DNA of 63,749 nucleotides from JAWXBG01 sp044375415 (GTDB lineage Bacteria; Bacteroidota; Bacteroidia; Flavobacteriales_D; Sanyastnellaceae), in contig JBILMS010000012.1 of NCBI GenBank assembly GCA_044375415.1, positions 1 through 63,749 on the forward strand. Direction: 5' to 3'. Below the pieces are notes generated by a model. That model searched no databases, was not told the origin of the DNA, and saw only the letters and a list, made by a program, of their open reading frames with translations. This document shows, one piece after another, positions 25,264 through 35,500 of this stretch (position 1 is the first letter of the stretch; every line of letters starts with the position of its first letter). The position numbers were made by a program, and so were the translations under genes.

Positions 25264-25293
25264 AAAAAAACAAAAAGGGGCCCATAGACCCCT
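25264..25293 (-). terminator. Probable terminator after the NmrA-like gene
   Basis: On the minus strand AGGGG, an 8-nt loop and CCCCT are followed by TTTTTGTTTTTTT. The stem is short (about 5 bp) but the T-run is strong. It lies 22 bp downstream of the stop codon. Confidence 0.5.
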
Positions 25294-25314
25294 CTTTTAT
25301 ATCGAATTCGTTGA

Positions 25315-26205
25315 TTATGATTGAGAATAAACAGAAGCAAAAACCGGAGCGAAATCTTCAAGTCTGCGTTTTCCATTGATCCCTTTTCCATGTTGACGGT
25401 AGTCGGCGCCCATATTTCCACTGCGCAAAGCAACGCCCATCTCTACATAATTACTTGCCACTTCATGCGATAATCCGGATTGGGTCATTCCTCCCAACGC
25501 GTCTTCATCTTTGAAACCGATCCAAGGCAATTCAGGTTTTCCTATTGCATTGCCTAAAACACTTGCTACTTCAGATGACTTACGTTCATCGCTCACGACA
25601 TAATGGATTGATTTGCCATTAAAATCGGGTGACAATAAAAACTGTGCAGCGTGATCGGCGATATCTGCAGTATCGGCTAATACCATGTCCGTTTCTGCTT
25701 CATAATTTGAACCAATAATGCCCATATTTTTCACCATACCGACATTGCCCAAAAAGTTATTGTAGAAAAAACCCGGTCGCAAATGTTTTACATCCACCCC
25801 TTCAAGCGCATTGAGAGCATTTTCTGCGTGGTGCAAACCACTCACAGGACCGCAACCATCGGGCATGTGGGCGCCTATACTGCTGAGATTGACTACTTTT
25901 TTGACACCCGACTTTCTAATAGCTTCTGCATAGTTCGCACCTATACCTCCAATGTACTTTTTCCAATCGCTTGCACCCCATGTTGGCGGCACCATTGTGT
26001 AAACGGCATCTGCTCCTTGAAAAGTTTCCACTAAAAAATTCTGATCTTCCACATTTCCAATGGCGGCCTTAGCACCCAACATTTCAATTTCCGCTTTCCG
26101 ATCTTCTTTGCTTGTGATGACCGTTACACTGTGACCACTTGAAGCCAATTTCTCAACAATGGGTTTGCTTATGTGACCCAAGGACCCTGTAATTACATAA
26201 TTCAT
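25315..26205 (-). CDS. NmrA-like NAD(P)-binding Rossmann protein
   Basis: With the ATG at 26205 the protein has 296 residues and starts M-N-Y-V-I-T-G-S-L-G-H-I-S, a Rossmann G-x-x-G-x-x nucleotide loop. An ATG 36 bp further upstream would put 12 polar residues before the fold and is less likely. The sequence (V-I-T-S-K-E-D-R, D-A-V-Y-T-M-V-P-P, L-S-S-I-G-A-H, L-R-P-G-F-F-Y-N-N) fits the NmrA/SDR-a5 group, which includes redox-sensing and quinone-oxidoreductase proteins. It is transcribed divergently from an HxlR regulator, and this pairing is typical of oxidative or electrophile-stress control. Confidence 0.82.
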   Translation of the reverse strand: MNYVITGSLGHISKPIVEKLASSGHSVTVITSKEDRKAEIEMLGAKAAIGNVEDQNFLVETFQGADAVYTMVPPTWGASDWKKYIGGIGANYAEAIRKSGVKKVVNLSSIGAHMPDGCGPVSGLHHAENALNALEGVDVKHLRPGFFYNNFLGNVGMVKNMGIIGSNYEAETDMVLADTADIADHAAQFLLSPDFNGKSIHYVVSDERKSSEVASVLGNAIGKPELPWIGFKDEDALGGMTQSGLSHEVASNYVEMGVALRSGNMGADYRQHGKGINGKRRLEDFAPVFASVYSQS

Positions 26206-26221
26206 GTTCGTTAAATTTTTA

Positions 26222-26252
26222 TTTGTTTTATTCGAAGACAAAAGTACATTTG
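26222..26252 (+). promoter_or_regulatory. HxlR-gene promoter, perfect Bacteroidota consensus
   Basis: TTTG at 26222-26225 and TACATTTG at 26245-26252 are separated by exactly 19 bp. This is a full match to TTTG-N19-TAnnTTTG. The predicted transcript start is near 26259, about 30 nt before the ATG. A TACTTTTG box on the opposite strand (26246-26239) overlaps the -7 element, so the divergent promoters interlock. Confidence 0.75.
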
Positions 26253-26253
26253 C

Positions 26254-26277
26254 ACTTACTTTTTTACTAGTACTTAC
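26254..26277. promoter_or_regulatory. Candidate HxlR operator
   Basis: The hexamer ACTTAC occurs at 26254-26259 and 26272-26277, flanking a perfect palindrome TACTAGTA (26265-26272). The site covers the predicted start of the regulator transcript and lies upstream of the divergent gene. HxlR regulators often bind such symmetric sites between themselves and their target. The role is inferred. Confidence 0.5.
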
Positions 26278-26289
26278 CCTAAAGTATGT

Positions 26290-26694
26290 ATGACAAAAAT
26301 TAAAGAGAGCTCAACCAATCAATCCAACAAACAGCAAATACTGTTTGTCTGTCCTGTTACTTACACCTTAAGCAAAATAGGTGGAAGGTGGAAACCCATT
26401 ATCCTTTTCAATTTGATGGATGGGGAAAAACGCTACAGTGAACTTAAACGTGCCATTCCTCCCATCACGGAAAAAATGCTCATTCAACATTTAAAGGAAT
26501 TAGAAGCCGATGCTTTGATTGTTCGGAAGGTATTCCCGATAGTTCCTCCCCATGTTGAGTATAGCCTTACTGATTCCGGTAAAGAGCTAAAACCCATTTT
26601 GAAATCCATGGCGACTTGGGCCAATAAAAATGGAACGCAAATAAGTCATGAAGAGTTTTTAAAGATGCAAACCCGAAACAAAAAATCCGCTTAA
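26290..26694 (+). CDS. HxlR-family transcriptional regulator
   Basis: The 134-residue protein is a winged-helix regulator with the HxlR core: C-P-V-T-Y-T-L-S-K-I-G-G-R-W at 21-34, F-N-L-M-D-G-E-K-R-Y-S-E-L-K-R-A-I, I-T-E-K-M-L-I-Q-H-L-K-E-L-E, and V-E-Y-S-L-T-D-S-G-K. The conserved cysteine C21 is the one used for redox or electrophile sensing in several family members. It probably represses the divergent NmrA-like gene and itself through the intergenic site. Confidence 0.9.
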   Translation: MTKIKESSTNQSNKQQILFVCPVTYTLSKIGGRWKPIILFNLMDGEKRYSELKRAIPPITEKMLIQHLKELEADALIVRKVFPIVPPHVEYSLTDSGKELKPILKSMATWANKNGTQISHEEFLKMQTRNKKSA

Positions 26695-26697
26695 AAA

Positions 26698-26722
26698 AAC
26701 ACCCCGAAAATTTCGGGGTGTT
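26698..26722 (-). terminator. Terminator hairpin between hxlR and the next gene
   Basis: AACACCCCGAAA and TTTCGGGGTGTT are perfect inverted arms, giving an 8-9 bp stem. On the minus strand it is followed by a seven-base T-run, so it ends the transcript of the secreted protein at 26778-28613. It may also act weakly for the regulator, which stops 4 bp before it. Confidence 0.75.
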
Positions 26723-26777
26723 GGAGTTAGCCTTACGTTTAAAAGCGTTGGCCTGGTTAAGTATCGGTTAGTTGGTT

Positions 26778-28613
26778 TTATGGACAAAAATTTCCGAAAG
26801 AAGAAAGAAATTCGAGTAAATCTGAGAGTCCAACAAATCCATCGCCATTCAAATCAGACTTACACAAATCCGGATAAATACAAGGAGCATTGGAAGGACA
26901 GTTTGCTTGTGGATCAAAATTCAGGGCCATAGAATCTAAGCATCCCTCAATGACTGTATTTGCATAAAAGGGAACTTGAGCGGTACCATAACCTTGATAA
27001 AAAGCACCTTCGTTATTCGTTAAAGTAAAACTGGCTGATGGCAATTGTGTGTTGGAAACCATCACGGCAGTATATTCTCCGCAACTAGGAGGCAGGCATA
27101 AATTGTACTGTGTAAAATAGTCGAATCCCTTTGGGTATGATCCAAACAAAGTGCCATCCGGATTATAAATTAAAACAGTAATTTCCTCATTCCCCATTTG
27201 ATTGAACGCGAGAATCTTTAGCGACATCGTTGGAGTGCAATACTCACATTGACCGCTATCGCAACCTGCCAAAGAATCATAGTTGAGAGCTTGTGGATCC
27301 ATACATCCCACGAGGAAGGAACAAGAACCATCATCCACTGTGGCCAATGGATTAAAATTACAAGCACTTTGATTCGTACATCCCAGTCCACCCGTTGTAA
27401 ATGAAATCGACTCGGATGAGTATGTATTGATAAACGAACTAAAAGACCAGTCCCAATCCGGATTAGAGAAGAAAACTTCACCTCCATTCCAATTAGAGGA
27501 AGGAGGACCGTACAAGTTCATCTGATAAGAAGTAAATGGTTCAAGTGAAAACGCACCACTGTAAGGTAGAGAAAACTCCTGATATAAATTGCTGTTTGTT
27601 TGACTAATTCCAAGTACCCAATTTTCGGCAATCGGCGGAATATCATCGAAATCTATATTCAAACAATTTTCAAAACACAAGCCCGCCATTTGTGCAAAAG
27701 GATTGTAATTACATGCCTCAGGATCTGTACAACCTATTGCTTGACAAGGTCCACCAATACTAAACGGTATCGAGGAAGATGTAGTACCCTCAAGCGTTTC
27801 ATCGGCACCAAGAAGCATCCAACCGGTAATATTATCCCAGTTTTCCCAATTGCCATTTCTTGGGCCGGCCACCAAAACATAACAACCCGGAGAAAGACAA
27901 AAACTTTCGGCAATAGATGTACCTCCATCTGCATAATATTCATAAACCACTTCTCCTATGCCGAATGCATTATTGTATATTTTAAATCCACAATCTGTTA
28001 CATCATGAAAATCTATTCCGGATAGAACAAATTGAACCTCTACTGCATCCGGTTGGATGATGAAAAAGTTTTGGTAAGCATAAGAAGTATTGCCACACAC
28101 ATCAGTAGCGACATAAGACCGCTGAAGATGTTGTATGCAACCGTCTGTAGGAAGCCATTGATCACTGAAAAAATAACTAACCTCTGAGCAGTTATCTGTA
28201 ACCACCACATCTCCCGAAGGAATTGGATCACTCGGCAACAGATTCACATCAACTATAGGACTTTCGAATACAGGAGTAGTAGTGTCCTCTACATGTACCA
28301 AAAGTTGTTTCGAACATGTTGAACAACCATCCACATATGTAAGAGAATAAACTATGGTGTAATTCCCTTCGCAGTCGCCTTCCAAAAAATTCACAAGAAA
28401 ACCAATGATATTGACACTTCCACATGTGCTCGTAACGATATCAAAATCATTTATGTTCCATGCCGGTGGACTATCTGAGCACTCCATAGTGTAATCTTCC
28501 GGAAATAGAGATGTATCCATAGTAGTTCCACATTGGGCAAAACTATTGGTACTAAATAAAACCGAGATCACGAACAATGGAAGTCCAATTCTTGTAAACG
28601 CTTTGAACATCAT
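26778..28613 (-). CDS. Secreted HYR-like, Cys-rich protein with dockerin-like C-terminus
   Basis: The 611-residue protein has a signal peptide (about 1-26) and an N-terminal region (about 28-190) with HYR-like features (V-E-D-T-T-T-P-V-F, V-T-D-N-C-S, A-T-D-V-C-G-N). Beta-rich stretches with P-G-C-Y-V-L-V-A-G and P-S-C-G-E-Y-T-A-V-M follow. There are four G-C-x-x-x-x-A-C/L-N-Y/F-N/D-P repeats. The C-terminus reads C-K-S-D-L-N-G-D-G-F-V-G-L-S-D-L-L-E-F-L-S and ends F-G-N-F-C-P, the same terminal pattern as the proteins at 18649 and 52983. No standard T9SS domain. A surface role is inferred. Confidence 0.8.
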   Translation of the reverse strand: MMFKAFTRIGLPLFVISVLFSTNSFAQCGTTMDTSLFPEDYTMECSDSPPAWNINDFDIVTSTCGSVNIIGFLVNFLEGDCEGNYTIVYSLTYVDGCSTCSKQLLVHVEDTTTPVFESPIVDVNLLPSDPIPSGDVVVTDNCSEVSYFFSDQWLPTDGCIQHLQRSYVATDVCGNTSYAYQNFFIIQPDAVEVQFVLSGIDFHDVTDCGFKIYNNAFGIGEVVYEYYADGGTSIAESFCLSPGCYVLVAGPRNGNWENWDNITGWMLLGADETLEGTTSSSIPFSIGGPCQAIGCTDPEACNYNPFAQMAGLCFENCLNIDFDDIPPIAENWVLGISQTNSNLYQEFSLPYSGAFSLEPFTSYQMNLYGPPSSNWNGGEVFFSNPDWDWSFSSFINTYSSESISFTTGGLGCTNQSACNFNPLATVDDGSCSFLVGCMDPQALNYDSLAGCDSGQCEYCTPTMSLKILAFNQMGNEEITVLIYNPDGTLFGSYPKGFDYFTQYNLCLPPSCGEYTAVMVSNTQLPSASFTLTNNEGAFYQGYGTAQVPFYANTVIEGCLDSMALNFDPQANCPSNAPCIYPDLCKSDLNGDGFVGLSDLLEFLSSFGNFCP

Positions 28614-28720
28614 GTTACCTTTTTTTGGGCAAAGAAAGTTTTGTTATTTCCGCTTTTCTATCCTCAAATCTCATGATACCATCCTTTCTTTGACAGTACC
28701 TATATTTGTTGAGATCAAAC

Positions 28721-31700
28721 GTGTTGCACAAAACTCTCTTCCTCTTACTATTTCTGCTGATAAGTCTGTTTTCATCAGCCCAGACGGAGTTTGTCCGCAT
28801 GGATCACATTTCAAGTTCCGATGGTTTATGTTCAGACATTGTATGGAAGAGCATTCGTGATCGTCAGGGTTTTATGTGGTTTGCTACCGATGACGGGCTT
28901 GCTCGGTATGACGGGAAAGACTTTATAACCCTTAGATCGGAGTCAGGAAATCAGGAATCCTTTGAGAGCAATATGAACTTTGATATACTGGAAGATCATT
29001 CCGGAATAATTTGGACATTGACTAAGAACAGTCTTGTACGTGTAGATCCCCGAAAAATGAATGCCTCAAGGGTAAATCACAAACCGGACAATTTCAAAAC
29101 AGAAATCACCACGACCCAAAGACTTCACAGCATAGCGGAAGACGCATCGAATAGGCTTTGGTTGATTACGACCTATGGGATTTTTATCCTGAATTCGGAG
29201 CGTAAAGTTGATCAATACATTATGGTAGAAGACGACAGTCTTCAAATCGAATTCAATCATTGCAACGGCATCTGTTTTGATGGAGCCAACAATGCATGGA
29301 TTACAACAAGAGCGGGTATTATCCGTATTTCCTTCCAAGATTATAGCATTAAAAAATTCCCATTTGAATCAACTTCAGATTTTGGCAAAGCCATTGTTTT
29401 TTGGGATGGGAAAATATGGGCTGCTGCAGACATGATGTATGCCTTCGATCCTGAGACTCTAACATTTGAACGATTCGAAAGCACCGTTTTTTCCGGAGAG
29501 TGGCCACATCATCTTCTTGCAGATTCATCGACGAGCAACAAACTTTGGATAGCATTTAGGAATGAAGGTTTAGGGTGTTTTAACCTTGAAGACAGCACCG
29601 TCACCCTCTTCTCGGCAGATGAAAATCAGCAAAAAATGATTCCCGGCAGTGTCTTTAGTTTATACAGCGACGAAAATTGCCTATGGCTAAATACCGGTTC
29701 CGGAGTCTACCAATTCTATACGAAACATCAATTTGTAAAAACTATTGACTTCGCAAGCACCTTTGGCGATAGCAGAGAGAACATCTTCAAGTTTTTCACA
29801 TCAACCGTTTCCGACGATAAAATTATTCAAACCTCTACAGGCTTGTTCACTTGGGATAATGACTATGCCGGATGGATCAGGCATCCCGGATTCCGGCACA
29901 CGTCAGGAGATATCGTTCAAGGTATCAATTTTTATTCTCGAGATTCCAAAGGTGCAGAATGGTTGAGTCTCGGATTTCAAGGAGTGTATAAATGTATCGA
30001 CGGGACATGCGCACTCATTGTAGCCGACTCGACAGTAGAGCGAGGTTCTCGCGATTATCGTTGGTATATGAGTGATGTGCTTCACGACAAACAAGAAAGA
30101 GCTTGGATCGTCGCTGAATCAAAATTAATCTTATCGGAAAATGATAAACTCACTTTTTATACGCCGCCATCGATAGTCAACCCCTCAGGAGATACGCTAA
30201 TGGCAAAGGCTTCGTTTGGGGGTGGAGTTCTCGATGGTCAAGGAAATATCTGGCTTTACTCCGAATTTGCCTATGAAAACCATGTCATCGCGATCTATAA
30301 ATTCGATATTGAAAGCAGGACCTTTAGTGCTTTTTGTTTTGAAGATGGCGTTTCGGGATTTCCGGAGGTTTCTAATATTATAAGTATGACTTACGACGGA
30401 ACACGCATCTGGTGCGGTGCCGAAGGAGGAGTAATTCGTTTCGACCCAAACGTTTTTCCACCCGCTTATGAATTAATTACTACTAAAGAATGGCTTCCTT
30501 CATCGACGTGTGGCGATATCGTTTGCGATCAATCAAAACGAATTTGGATTTCGACTCGCACAGGACTTGTATGTTGGATAGATGACGAACACGTAAGCAT
30601 ACTCAAAAAATCGGATGGATTAAAACGGAATAACTCCGGAAACTTATGTCTCACGAATGACAATCAAATTTACCTCTACACGCTCACAGACATTCAGTAC
30701 TTCAACCCTAATGAAATCCCTGTGGGGACCGCGATAGCCAACGTAATCCTCACAAGTCTCAGTGTGAACAGCAGGCCTTATTCAGGCGAAATTTCTCCTT
30801 CGTACCTTGATCATATCTCGTTGAGTTGGAACGAAAACAATATCACATTTACATTTTCATCTCTACAATTTGACAAATCAGGATCCATCGAATATGCCTA
30901 TAAACTTGAAGGTGCAGAGGATGATTGGAATTACACTAGAAACGTTTCTTCAGTTACGTATTCCGACCTGAATGGCGGGAACTATGTGTTTAAAGTAAAA
31001 GCCCGAAACCAAGATGGAAACTGGTCGCCGGTTGTCTTAAGTTTACCTGTTCATATAGATATTGCTTGGTTCCGCAGTTGGTGGTTATATACATTACTTG
31101 GTCTTTTAGCGGTCATTGCCTTCTACATCTTTTACAAATCTCGTATCCAAAGAGCCTTAGAAATCGAGAGGGTAAAAAACCACATTGCTACAGATTTGCA
31201 CGACGATGTCGGTTCTGCATTGAGCAGTCTGATTTTATACAGCGACATGTTATCAGCTCAAGACCTCACTCCGGAAAAACAAAGCCTTTTAAGTTCAAAG
31301 ATTACTCAGACTGCCCAAAAAAGCATGGAGGGAATGCGTGACATTATATGGAGTTTACAAAGTAGTGAAGAGCCTTTCAGCGAATCGTTGGCGCACTTTA
31401 ATCGCACGGCCAACGACATTCTGGACACTTCCGGTAAGAAATTTCAATTGAATACAACTGGAGATTTTAGTAAACTCAATCTCGATCTTGAAAAAAGGAA
31501 GAACATTTTTTTAATATTCAAAGAAGCCGTAAACAATGCACGGAAATATTCGACCGGCAATGAAATAACTGCGGAAATTTCTCGCACAGAAAAAGAACTT
31601 CGAATGGTGATTAGCGATAATGGCAGTGGATTTAATATCAATGCAAGCCCTATCGGTAATGGGTTGAGAAATATGAAAAAAAGAACAGAACAATCGAGTG

Positions 31701-31783
31701 GCAGCTTTTCTATAGAATCGGATCTGCATAAAGGCACGCGAATTATCGTGCATTTTCCAATCGCCAATCATGAGATTTCATGA
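28721..31783 (+). CDS. Sensor histidine kinase with beta-propeller input
   Basis: From the GTG at 28721 the protein has 1020 residues. The N-terminus is a signal peptide (hydrophobic to about 17, A-Q at 19-20). About 25-700 forms a periplasmic two-bladed-propeller-type Reg_prop region (repeats such as S-I-R-D-R-Q-G-F-M-W-F-A-T-D-D-G-L-A-R-Y and I-W-I-S-T-R-T-G-L), and about 705-780 is a Y_Y_Y-type domain. A membrane segment follows (about 785-806), then a HisKA_3 module (L-H-D-D-V-G-S-A-L, about 827) and a HATPase (E-A-V-N-N-A-R-K-Y-S, D-N-G-S-G-F, G-N-G-L-R-N-M). There is no receiver or DNA-binding domain, unlike hybrid systems. No ATG is available; upstream TTG codons (28706, 28709) overlap a TATATTTG box. 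Confidence 0.9.
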   Translation: MLHKTLFLLLFLLISLFSSAQTEFVRMDHISSSDGLCSDIVWKSIRDRQGFMWFATDDGLARYDGKDFITLRSESGNQESFESNMNFDILEDHSGIIWTLTKNSLVRVDPRKMNASRVNHKPDNFKTEITTTQRLHSIAEDASNRLWLITTYGIFILNSERKVDQYIMVEDDSLQIEFNHCNGICFDGANNAWITTRAGIIRISFQDYSIKKFPFESTSDFGKAIVFWDGKIWAAADMMYAFDPETLTFERFESTVFSGEWPHHLLADSSTSNKLWIAFRNEGLGCFNLEDSTVTLFSADENQQKMIPGSVFSLYSDENCLWLNTGSGVYQFYTKHQFVKTIDFASTFGDSRENIFKFFTSTVSDDKIIQTSTGLFTWDNDYAGWIRHPGFRHTSGDIVQGINFYSRDSKGAEWLSLGFQGVYKCIDGTCALIVADSTVERGSRDYRWYMSDVLHDKQERAWIVAESKLILSENDKLTFYTPPSIVNPSGDTLMAKASFGGGVLDGQGNIWLYSEFAYENHVIAIYKFDIESRTFSAFCFEDGVSGFPEVSNIISMTYDGTRIWCGAEGGVIRFDPNVFPPAYELITTKEWLPSSTCGDIVCDQSKRIWISTRTGLVCWIDDEHVSILKKSDGLKRNNSGNLCLTNDNQIYLYTLTDIQYFNPNEIPVGTAIANVILTSLSVNSRPYSGEISPSYLDHISLSWNENNITFTFSSLQFDKSGSIEYAYKLEGAEDDWNYTRNVSSVTYSDLNGGNYVFKVKARNQDGNWSPVVLSLPVHIDIAWFRSWWLYTLLGLLAVIAFYIFYKSRIQRALEIERVKNHIATDLHDDVGSALSSLILYSDMLSAQDLTPEKQSLLSSKITQTAQKSMEGMRDIIWSLQSSEEPFSESLAHFNRTANDILDTSGKKFQLNTTGDFSKLNLDLEKRKNIFLIFKEAVNNARKYSTGNEITAEISRTEKELRMVISDNGSGFNINASPIGNGLRNMKKRTEQSSGSFSIESDLHKGTRIIVHFPIANHEIS

Positions 31784-31821
31784 TATGAAACACAAAACAA
31801 CAAAGTAGATTTGACCTTTAA

Positions 31822-32466
31822 ATGAGCAATATTCGAGTAGTCATATTTGAAGACAACGACAATCTCCGAGAGAGTTTAAAATTTCTATTGGATTCTACGG
31901 AGGGATTCGAATGTACGGGTTCGTTCCCCGATTGCTCGAGGCTTTTGGATAAGTTATCTATCAGCAAACCGGATGTAATCCTTATGGATATTGATATGCC
32001 CGGTATGACAGGAATCGAAGCCGTTGCAGAGGTTAAAAAGCAATTTCCCGGAGTACTTACTATCATGCAAACTGTATTCGATGATGAGGAGAGAATCTTC
32101 GCCGCCATTTGCTCCGGTGCTTCCGGATATTTGTTGAAAGGAGGAAGCCCCCAATTGATTCTCAATTCAATCAAAGAAGTTGTTGATGGGGGCTCGCCCA
32201 TGAGTCCGGGAATTGCTCGCAAAGTCATGAAGATTTTAAGTCAAAGCGGCAACAACCAAAATTCTATCGAGGTAATTCATCTCACCAATCGTGAAAAAGA
32301 AGTGCTCAAAGAATTAGTAGAAGGCAAGAGTTATAAAATGATCGCCGATACATTGCAAATGGCTGTGCCCACAGTAAATACACACATTAGAAAAATATAC
32401 GAAAAATTGCAGGTAAATAGCATTCAACAGGCTGTTTCAGCTGCAATTCGAAAAGGTCTAGTCTGA
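31822..32466 (+). CDS. NarL/LuxR-type response regulator
   Basis: The 214-residue protein has a receiver domain (1-120) with the acidic pair E10-D11, phosphoacceptor D56 (L-M-D-I-D-M-P-G-M-T-G), T83 and K105 (Y-L-L-K-G-G). A LuxR-type helix-turn-helix follows (L-T-N-R-E-K-E-V-L-K-E-L, M-A-V-P-T-V-N-T-H-I-R-K-I-Y-E-K-L). It is the cognate partner of the kinase upstream (38 bp apart). A TAGATTTG box (31806-31813) just before the ATG could add a separate promoter with an almost leaderless transcript. Confidence 0.92.
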   Translation: MSNIRVVIFEDNDNLRESLKFLLDSTEGFECTGSFPDCSRLLDKLSISKPDVILMDIDMPGMTGIEAVAEVKKQFPGVLTIMQTVFDDEERIFAAICSGASGYLLKGGSPQLILNSIKEVVDGGSPMSPGIARKVMKILSQSGNNQNSIEVIHLTNREKEVLKELVEGKSYKMIADTLQMAVPTVNTHIRKIYEKLQVNSIQQAVSAAIRKGLV

Positions 32467-32480
32467 TAAGGACAAAAAAA

Positions 32481-32507
32481 AACGCCCCGATGATTCGAGG
32501 CGTTTTT
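32481..32507. terminator. Bidirectional terminator between convergent genes
   Basis: AACGCCCCGA, a short loop and TCGAGGCGTT form the stem, with an A-run before it and a T-run after it, so it can work in both directions. It lies between the response regulator and the convergent propeller-protein gene. Confidence 0.8.
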
Positions 32508-32523
32508 AATATTTTCAATTATT

Positions 32524-35500
32524 CTATTGCTTAATGAACTTCGCAATTCCGCTTGCCTTACCGGCTTCGAGATTTACGATGTAATTACCGTTGGCTAGTT
32601 CTTCTGCACCAAGATTAATACGGTGTCTACCGGCAGTCATTTTACCCAACTTCTGAGAGCTTATCAATTTTCCTTGAATGTTGTATATCTCAAAAGCTAC
32701 AGGTGTAGTTGTCGATAAATCAAATTGCAGGTAGGCTTCATTCAATGTTGGATTAGGATAAACCAATACTTGTGGTTGAACTTCCGCAACTTCATCAGCT
32801 ACACCATTCGCAAGGAAGTTGTCGCTGCGGAAAATTCCACGACCGTGTGTTCCGGCGTAGATACTTCCCCAGTTCTGAGTATCCATGAAACGTTTTCCAT
32901 CCACTTGTTGTTGACGCAAGTCGAATACCGGAACAAATCCCATACTTCCAATACTTTGCGAAGGAGTACCATCTGAACCAAGACCGGTGGCTAAACCATT
33001 GCTGAATTCCCAGTTGTCGCCGCCATCTGTTGTTGCAAATACACCAAATTCAGTACCTACAACAATTGTATTTCCGGATTCGTCCATCACATCGATGATC
33101 ACCGAATAACATGGCATTTTTTCCATATCCACTTCATCGCCTGTGAAATCCCAGATACTTCCATCATCGATATCACCTGCAGATGTTGCAGAAACAGCAT
33201 TGGTGATTTCAACCACTTTGCCACCTGAGATAGTACCGTAACCACCAACTGTATAAACGAGGTGTTCAGGGTTGTTTGGATCGCTAGCAATACCTGTAAC
33301 CGTACCGCCGGCATTTGTCACAATCTGAGTAATTTCGAGATTGGCAACATCATCTTCACTCCACAATTGATCGAGGTTTGAAACGCGCCATAGCCCGCCA
33401 CTCCAGCTACCATAATAGAGTGTTTTTCCATCCCTGCTAAACTCAAAGGTCTTGATACCGCTTGAAGGTGCATCATTAATTTTCCACCAATCAGGCGTAG
33501 TAGTCATATTTAGAGCCTGACGTGTTAACCAAATACCATCTGTACCATAGAAACCGGTAACAAACATGGTAGAGTAAGTATCTTGAACTAAACGCTGTTC
33601 GTGTACATCGTTATCTACCGTTTCGGCGTAGTGATACCAATGAACACAAGTAGTTATTTCGTCAAATACAGGAATTTCAGTGAAAATTGTATCGACATCT
33701 ACAACCACCACTGTAGAATCGGTGAATTGAACCCAATTGTCTTCAAACAAGACTGAATCAGCCCAATAAACAGTTACTGTTTCTTCGATGTATTCTTCCA
33801 AAATTTCTGTTCCAATTTGAACTTGTTCTGTTTCGCAAGAGTCAACTTCAGACTCAAGAGGCTGAGGATCTAACCACCAGTAAATCGGGTCTTCCGTTAC
33901 CTCTACAGTGCTTGAAAATGCAGGGCGAACGATTTCTTCCCAGTAATGCAAAACATCGCCATCTTCCAATGTGTACTGAAATGGATAGTTCATATTCTGT
34001 GTGAAGAGTGTCAATGTTGTATCAGTGATATCATAATCCTGGGGATTGACGGCTGTTACAAACTGCTGAGCATTTTCATCTTCGGTATTTTCATAAAGTC
34101 TGAAAACAGTGTAGAAAGGACCGATTTCGTTGGTCTGAGGGTTTATAAGGTTTGCGATATCATTATCGTAAAACTGTCCACCTGAACCTGACGCATCATA
34201 ACGTGCTGTGGCGCCATATTGTGAAGATGCGAAAAGGATTGTAGTTCCTTCAGTCGTGTTGGTCATATCACAATCAAAACCGTCGCCACCTTGAATTTGG
34301 ATAGACTGCTGATCAGTTACCATTGGGAAGAACCCGTTAGCTACTCCAAGGATTACAGGACTTCCGTTGTCTTGCGTACCACCCATTACAGGATAGCCAC
34401 CACTGTGTGCAATACCGTAGAATTGAGTAACATTATATCCACGATTCATTGCCGTGTAAGTAGCACCGCCGTCTGTACTTTTGAAAACACCACCATCCGT
34501 ACCTATGTACCAATCTCCGTTTGGCGCAAATTCAAATGTGTGTATATCGGAGTGCACATAAACATCGAATCCACCAAATCCAAAATTGTAGGCAATTTGC
34601 TCAGGTTGTTCTGTCTGACCATCTTTCCAAAGAGTAACACCACCTAAGAAGTAGGTGTTATCGTCCTCCGGATTAACTGCTATTGTCATATCGTAGAACG
34701 ATTGACCATTGTCTCCATAAACGGGGTACTGAAAGTATAAACTTTGCACATCCGGATCAGATGAATTCGGATTGGAAGCAACCCAGTCTACTGCCCAAGA
34801 AGCACCCGAGTTATTCGAATAATAGATACCGCCGTTAAAATTGTTATTTCCGTAGGCTATATAACATTTATTAATGTTCACGGGAGAGATAGCGATCTCC
34901 GCGCGATCGGCAGTGGTCAAGAGACCAGCGCCTGTACCCAATAGTTCAAAGTTACCGCCACCATCTGTTGTTCTGTATACTTTTCCTGAACCTACGACTA
35001 CAAGACCATATGATCCGTCGGGAGCCCAAGCGATATCCTGTCCATTTTGATTTGGCAAACCGCCAACACCCATTTCAGGTTCGCTCATACCCGGTTCCCA
35101 GTAACCAATACCTGCTCTACCGGCAATCCAAATTCGGTTGGCATCAGTAGGATCTGCTGCAACTTCATTTATGATTGACCAATCGTCACCAGAATTATGG
35201 GCAGATGTTTCAGTGCCGGGAACTATTTCCCATGTAGCACCCAAATCCGTAGAGCGGTAAAGTCCGACACCTACGAATCCGCTACCACCGTCGCCGCTGA
35301 TATTAGATTCGAATGTAGAACCTGTTCCAACGTATATGGTACCGTCTTCTGTACGATCAATAGCACTGATGCACATTGCTTTTCCGAATACATCTAGACT
35401 TTCTTGACGAGTCCAGGTATTGGCACCATCAGTAGATTTAAATAACCCACCGGATACAGATCCGGCAAAGATCGTTTGGTTGTCCACGGCTAAAATCGCA

